Made by a program: the position numbers and the translations under genes
Shown: positions 6,057 to 8,947 of the stretch, one piece after another
Position numbering within the stretch: the stretch's first letter is position 1
Layout of the letters: every line of letters starts with the position of its first letter
Assembly: GCA_035560935.1 (NCBI GenBank)
Contig: DATMYQ010000152.1
Span: 1 to 8,947 of the forward strand
DNA from: DATMYQ01 sp035560935
GTDB lineage: Bacteria; Bacillota; Negativicutes; Sporomusales; Sporomusaceae
Direction: 5' to 3'
Length of the DNA stretch: 8,947 nucleotides
Notes under the pieces: generated by a model
Databases searched by the model: none
Told to the model about the DNA's origin: nothing
What the model saw: only the letters and a program-made list of their open reading frames with translations

Positions 6057-7006
6057 TGCGTCAGATCACATATAAAATTGAACGGTTCGACGGAACCCGA
6101 AAATTTATCCAGGAGTATTCTTTGGTCCATCAGCCGGGAAAAACTATTCTGTGGGGATTGATTGCCATTAAAGATACAATGGATCCTACACTGGCGTTTA
6201 CCGCCGCATGCCGCTCGGCTGTTTGCGGCGCTTGTGCCGTCCGGGTGAATGGACAGGCAGTCTTGGCCTGCGAAACTTCGCTTGATACCACGTTGGATCG
6301 TTTTGGTGATGTGCTTACGCTGGCGCCACTCCAGAATTTTAGCGTAATCCGCGACCTGGTAGTCGACTGGGAAGAGAAAAGTGAGCGGCTTGCCGCGGTA
6401 AAGACGTGGCTGATGCCACAGGACGGGTTTTCTGCACAAACCGGTTGTCGCCAAACGGGTAGCGATTTTAAAAAGATCAATACGCAGGCAGGTTGTATTT
6501 TATGTGGCGCCTGTGCTTCCGAGTGTTCCAAACTCACGGCCAATTCGGCCGACTTTCTTGAACCGTTTACCTACTCCAAAGTGTGGAAATTTGTCGCGGA
6601 TACCCGAGATCAAGCGGCAACTGAACGTATCAAGGGTATACTGGATAAGGGTCTTTGGAAATGTTTGCACTGTGCCGAATGCATAACCAAGTGTCCGAAA
6701 GGTTTGGCGCCTGGAGAGGACATCGCCCGCTTACGCCGATTTTCCTTGAGAATGGGACATGATGATAGTTCCGGTGCCCGGCATGCGCTGGCATTTTTGC
6801 AAGACATTGCCGAAACCGGACGTCTCAATGAGACCAAGCTGTCGATGCGCAGCATCGGTGTTTGGGGCTCCATAAAGAAATTGCCGCTGGCGCTGCGATT
6901 GCTGCGCCGCGGAAAACTGAATCCTTTCCATCTTCCACGTAAGGTGGCAGGGCATGATCAGATTCAGGTTATCCTGAAAGCCGTAAAGGAGAGTGAACAA
7001 GCATGA
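6056..7006 (+). CDS. Fumarate reductase/succinate dehydrogenase-type iron-sulfur subunit with an extra cluster cysteine
   Basis: A 316-residue electron-transfer subunit of the SdhB/FrdB family, longer than typical (about 240) because of its linker and C-terminal tail. The N-terminal ferredoxin domain has the [2Fe-2S] ligands Cys52-x4-Cys57-x2-Cys60-x11-Cys72. The C-terminal domain has Cys147-x2-Cys150-x2-Cys153-x3-Cys157 and Cys203-x2-Cys206-x2-Cys209-x3-Cys213-Pro. Classical SdhB/FrdB proteins have Ile or Val where Cys206 stands, and bind a [3Fe-4S] cluster there. With four Cys, this protein probably binds two [4Fe-4S] clusters, as described for archaeal type E succinate dehydrogenases. It would pass electrons between the flavoprotein and the CCG protein encoded next. 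I chose ATG 6056 over TTG 6053 because of the AAAGGAAA spacing. The basic tail (about 265-316) has no obvious membrane segment. It overlaps the flavoprotein stop by 1 base and the next start by 4. Confidence 0.92.
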   Translation: MRQITYKIERFDGTRKFIQEYSLVHQPGKTILWGLIAIKDTMDPTLAFTAACRSAVCGACAVRVNGQAVLACETSLDTTLDRFGDVLTLAPLQNFSVIRDLVVDWEEKSERLAAVKTWLMPQDGFSAQTGCRQTGSDFKKINTQAGCILCGACASECSKLTANSADFLEPFTYSKVWKFVADTRDQAATERIKGILDKGLWKCLHCAECITKCPKGLAPGEDIARLRRFSLRMGHDDSSGARHALAFLQDIAETGRLNETKLSMRSIGVWGSIKKLPLALRLLRRGKLNPFHLPRKVAGHDQIQVILKAVKESEQA

Positions 7007-7869
7007 AATATGCCTTCTTTCCCGGTTGTGTCCTCGAAGGAGCCGCCAAGGAAAACTATATTGCCACAACTAAGGTTGCCAATGCTCTCGGAATTGAATT
7101 GGTCGAGATTCCCGGCTGGTCTTGCTGCGGTGCCTCTCATGTGCAGGATGTCGATGAATTGGCTATTACTGCTCTTAATGGCCGGAATCTCGCGCTGGCC
7201 GAAGCCATGGGCCTGCCGCTCTTAACCGTCTGCAATACCTGTACGCTGATGTTGCGCAAAGCCAAAGCACAGCTGGATAACGGTCAGAAAGAGAAAGTAA
7301 ATCAGATTTTAGCCAAAGCTAATCTCCATTATGCCGGTAACAGCGAGGTTACTCACCTGCTATGGGTGATTGCCGGGGATTATGGATTGGAAAAATTAAA
7401 GAAACTGGTCAGACGTCCGCTTACCGGACTCAAAGTAGCCGGTTATTACGGCTGTCATCTGCTTCGCCCGCCGGCGATCATGGATTTTGAAGATTACGCC
7501 AATCCTCAGTCACTGGAAAATTTAATCGTCACTCTGGGGGCTGAGCCCGTCGATTTTTCGGCTAAGCTGCAGTGTTGCGGTTTTCATGCCACTTATCCGG
7601 CGGAAAACGATGTGATCCGTATTACCGGGCGGACCAATCAAAGTGCCGCGCAAGCGGGAGCGGACTGTATTGTCACGCCCTGTCCTCTTTGCCAGATATC
7701 ATTGGATATCAACCAGCAGGAAGGGTTGCGGGCTGTAGAGGGGAGCCGGGAATTGCCGGTATTGCATCTGGCTCAGCTTATTGGCCTGGCGCTTGGTTTT
7801 TCTGTTGACGACTTAGGCATAAATATGTTGGTTTCCGGGCGGGAGCAGTTTGCCGCACGCTTATCATGA
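7003..7869 (+). CDS. CCG-domain protein, heterodisulfide reductase subunit B-like (MfrE/SdhE/TfrB C-terminal-like)
   Basis: A 288-residue protein with two complete cysteine-rich CCG motifs: Cys9-x31-Cys41-Cys42-x34-Cys77-x2-Cys80 and Cys151-x39-Cys191-Cys192-x34-Cys227-x2-Cys230. In HdrB-type proteins such motifs hold noncubane [4Fe-4S] clusters that carry out thiol/disulfide or quinone-linked redox chemistry. In MfrABE, SdhABE and type E succinate dehydrogenases a protein like this replaces the cytochrome b membrane anchor; in methanogen thiol:fumarate reductase it is the C-terminal half of TfrB. No transmembrane helix is evident, so membrane contact, if any, would be peripheral. ATG 7003 overlaps the preceding stop in an ATGA junction, with AAAGGAGAG (6985-6993) upstream, so it is translated with the reductase. 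Its role as third subunit is inferred from position and precedent. The physiological electron donor (thiol, menaquinol or a soluble protein) cannot be told. Confidence 0.88.
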   Translation: MKYAFFPGCVLEGAAKENYIATTKVANALGIELVEIPGWSCCGASHVQDVDELAITALNGRNLALAEAMGLPLLTVCNTCTLMLRKAKAQLDNGQKEKVNQILAKANLHYAGNSEVTHLLWVIAGDYGLEKLKKLVRRPLTGLKVAGYYGCHLLRPPAIMDFEDYANPQSLENLIVTLGAEPVDFSAKLQCCGFHATYPAENDVIRITGRTNQSAAQAGADCIVTPCPLCQISLDINQQEGLRAVEGSRELPVLHLAQLIGLALGFSVDDLGINMLVSGREQFAARLS

Positions 7870-7884
7870 GGGAACAAAACCCAT

Positions 7885-7894
7885 AAAAGGAAGG
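7885..7894 (+). promoter_or_regulatory. Ribosome binding site that decides the dehydrogenase start
   Basis: AAAAGGAAGG ends 9 bases before ATG 7904. It supports ATG 7904 over an in-frame ATG at 7850. The earlier start would overlap the CCG gene by 20 bases and add 18 residues unlike the family's N-terminus. Confidence 0.7.
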
Positions 7895-7903
7895 CGTATT
7901 CTT

Positions 7904-8866
7904 ATGAAAAAAAAAGTGCTGATTACGGCTTTGTCTTTCCGGCGGTCGCCAGAGGGGCTGGCTTTATTGCGGGATAACGGACTGGATGTTGTTTTAAGTC
8001 CACAGGAGCGACCGCTAAAAGAAGCAGAACTGCTTGCACAACTGGCTGGAATTTCGGCGATTGTTGCCGGTAATGACATGATTACGGAAAAAGTAATCGC
8101 TGCCGGTGTGCCTGAGCTCAAAGTGATCGCCAGAAGCGGCGTGGGGTACAACACAATTGATGTGGCGGCGGCGCAACGGCATGGCGTGCTGGTTACCAAT
8201 ACTCCTGGCGCCAATAGCCGCTCGGTGGCGGAATTGACGCTGGGGCTGATGATTTCCCTGGCAAGAAATATCCCGCAGGCGAATGATGAAATGCACAGTG
8301 GCGGTTGGGTAAACCGCGTGGGGATGGAACTGGGAGGAAAAACACTGGGTATTGTCGGTACTGGCAACATCGGCGGTGAAGTGCTGAAAAGGGCCAGCGC
8401 CTTTGGCATGGAATTGATCGCGTTTGACACGTGGAGACGGCGTGATCTGATAGAAAGCTTCGGCGATATCTATAGACCGTTGGACGAAGTATTCTCCCGG
8501 GCGGATTTTTTGTCTTTGCATGTCCCGGCGATTCCTGAAACGATCGGGATGGTTAACAAAACCATGCTAAGACGGATGAAACCTTCGGCGTATCTCATTA
8601 ACACGTCCCGCGGCGAGTTGATTACCGAAGAGGATTTGGCGGAAGCATTGAAAGCCAAACTCATAAGCGGCGCGGCGCTGGATGCTTTTACCGCGGAGCC
8701 TCTGCCGCCGGATAGCAGTCTGCGTAATTTAAACAATGTGATCCTTACTCCGCATATTGGGGCCAGTACCGGGGAGTCGGCCAAGCGGGCTAGTATAATG
8801 GCCGCTGAAGAAGTGATCAGGGTTTTATCCGGCGCCGTAGCCTACTTTCCCGTTCCATTGCCGTAG
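7904..8866 (+). CDS. D-2-hydroxyacid dehydrogenase, phosphoglycerate dehydrogenase (SerA)-like, no ACT domain
   Basis: A 320-residue NAD-dependent D-isomer-specific 2-hydroxyacid dehydrogenase, interconverting a 2-hydroxy acid and its 2-keto acid in the cytosol. The split substrate domain (about 1-100 and 290-320) encloses a Rossmann domain with Gly152-x-Gly154-x-x-Gly157. Asp175 at the end of the next strand favours NAD over NADP. The catalytic triad is present: Arg235 (Asn-Thr-Ser-Arg-Gly), Glu264 (Ala-Glu-Pro) and His283 (Thr-Pro-His-Ile-Gly-Ala). A substrate-loop Arg-Ser-Gly-Val-Gly-Tyr lies at 77-82. It ends where the catalytic core ends, so it lacks the C-terminal regulatory domains of many biosynthetic SerA enzymes. 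The start is ATG 7904, set by AAAAGGAAGG. It lies 34 bases after the CCG gene with no terminator between, so it is probably the last gene of the reductase transcript. Phosphoglycerate, tartronate/glyoxylate, malate-like and other substrates all fit the fold; context weakly favours a catabolic role. Confidence 0.9.
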   Translation: MKKKVLITALSFRRSPEGLALLRDNGLDVVLSPQERPLKEAELLAQLAGISAIVAGNDMITEKVIAAGVPELKVIARSGVGYNTIDVAAAQRHGVLVTNTPGANSRSVAELTLGLMISLARNIPQANDEMHSGGWVNRVGMELGGKTLGIVGTGNIGGEVLKRASAFGMELIAFDTWRRRDLIESFGDIYRPLDEVFSRADFLSLHVPAIPETIGMVNKTMLRRMKPSAYLINTSRGELITEEDLAEALKAKLISGAALDAFTAEPLPPDSSLRNLNNVILTPHIGASTGESAKRASIMAAEEVIRVLSGAVAYFPVPLP

Positions 8867-8947
8867 CAATAGCGTGGACAATGCGGGCGGGTGAATAGTT
8901 TACCTGACAGTACCTGGTTGCTGGTCAAATGTTGAATAACCAAAACT
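8867..8947. other. Window end without recognised gene
   Basis: These 81 bases after the dehydrogenase show no convincing reading frame and no stem with a T-run. TGGTT (8915-8919) and AACCA (8938-8942) are inverted but too short and distant to mean much. The operon's end cannot be placed from this window. Confidence 0.4.

Noticed and set aside
6130..6543. Antisense open frame opposite the Fe-S subunit
   Set aside because: Shadow of a gene with unmistakable Fe-S cysteine motifs on the + strand.
7850..7903. N-terminal extension of the 2-hydroxyacid dehydrogenase from ATG 7850
   Set aside because: It adds 18 residues unlike the family's N-terminus and overlaps the CCG gene, while ATG 7904 has a strong, well-spaced ribosome site.
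7864..8430. Long antisense open frame (188 codons) opposite the dehydrogenase gene
   Set aside because: It mirrors the codon pattern of a clearly conserved gene on the + strand, has no recognisable domain, and is one of several such shadows here.

Overview
The window carries eight complete protein-coding genes, all on the + strand and closely packed. No RNA gene, mobile element, CRISPR array, transporter or regulator is visible. Strong purine-rich Shine-Dalgarno sites, ATGA-type overlaps, a roughly balanced base composition, and oxygen-sensitive Fe-S enzymes (class I fumarase, CCG-domain redox protein) suggest an anaerobic Firmicute. A Negativicutes (Sporomusa/Pelosinus-like) host is my best guess, but this is inference from style and gene content, not a measured placement.

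Layout. (1) 43-2650: an MmgE/PrpD-family protein followed by an enolase-superfamily (mandelate racemase/muconate lactonizing type) probable acid-sugar or hydroxyacid dehydratase. (2) 2745-4220: the alpha and beta subunits of a two-subunit class I fumarase/tartrate dehydratase-type hydro-lyase, closed by a good intrinsic terminator at 4268-4300. A candidate promoter for the next block overlaps that terminator. (3) 4347-7869: a tightly coupled three-gene fumarate reductase: flavoprotein, Fe-S protein and a heterodisulfide-reductase-B-like CCG protein. (4) 7904-8866: an NAD-dependent D-2-hydroxyacid dehydrogenase of the SerA/phosphoglycerate dehydrogenase fold without an ACT domain, 34 bases after the reductase genes. 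The final 81 bases hold no recognised feature.

How the genes may work together. Fumarase plus fumarate reductase would give malate -> fumarate -> succinate, the reductive arm of C4-dicarboxylate metabolism. The three upstream hydro-lyase/isomerase families and the downstream hydroxyacid dehydrogenase suggest the cluster feeds or modifies a hydroxy-dicarboxylic or related acid, with the reductase as electron sink. The substrate cannot be read from the sequence.

Most unusual points. The flavoprotein has Ala where classical Sdh/Frd flavoproteins have the FAD-linking His. The Fe-S subunit has a fourth Cys in its last cluster motif, so it probably carries two [4Fe-4S] clusters rather than [3Fe-4S] plus [4Fe-4S]. 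No membrane anchor is encoded; its place is taken by a CCG protein with two complete cysteine motifs, as in thiol:fumarate reductase (Tfr), MfrABE/SdhABE and archaeal type E enzymes. The fumarase alpha subunit has Ser in place of the Asp of the usual Cys-Gln-Asp-Thr-Gly active-site motif. Together these point to a soluble or peripherally bound, probably unidirectional fumarate (or fumarate-like) reductase paired with a hydro-lyase of possibly altered specificity.
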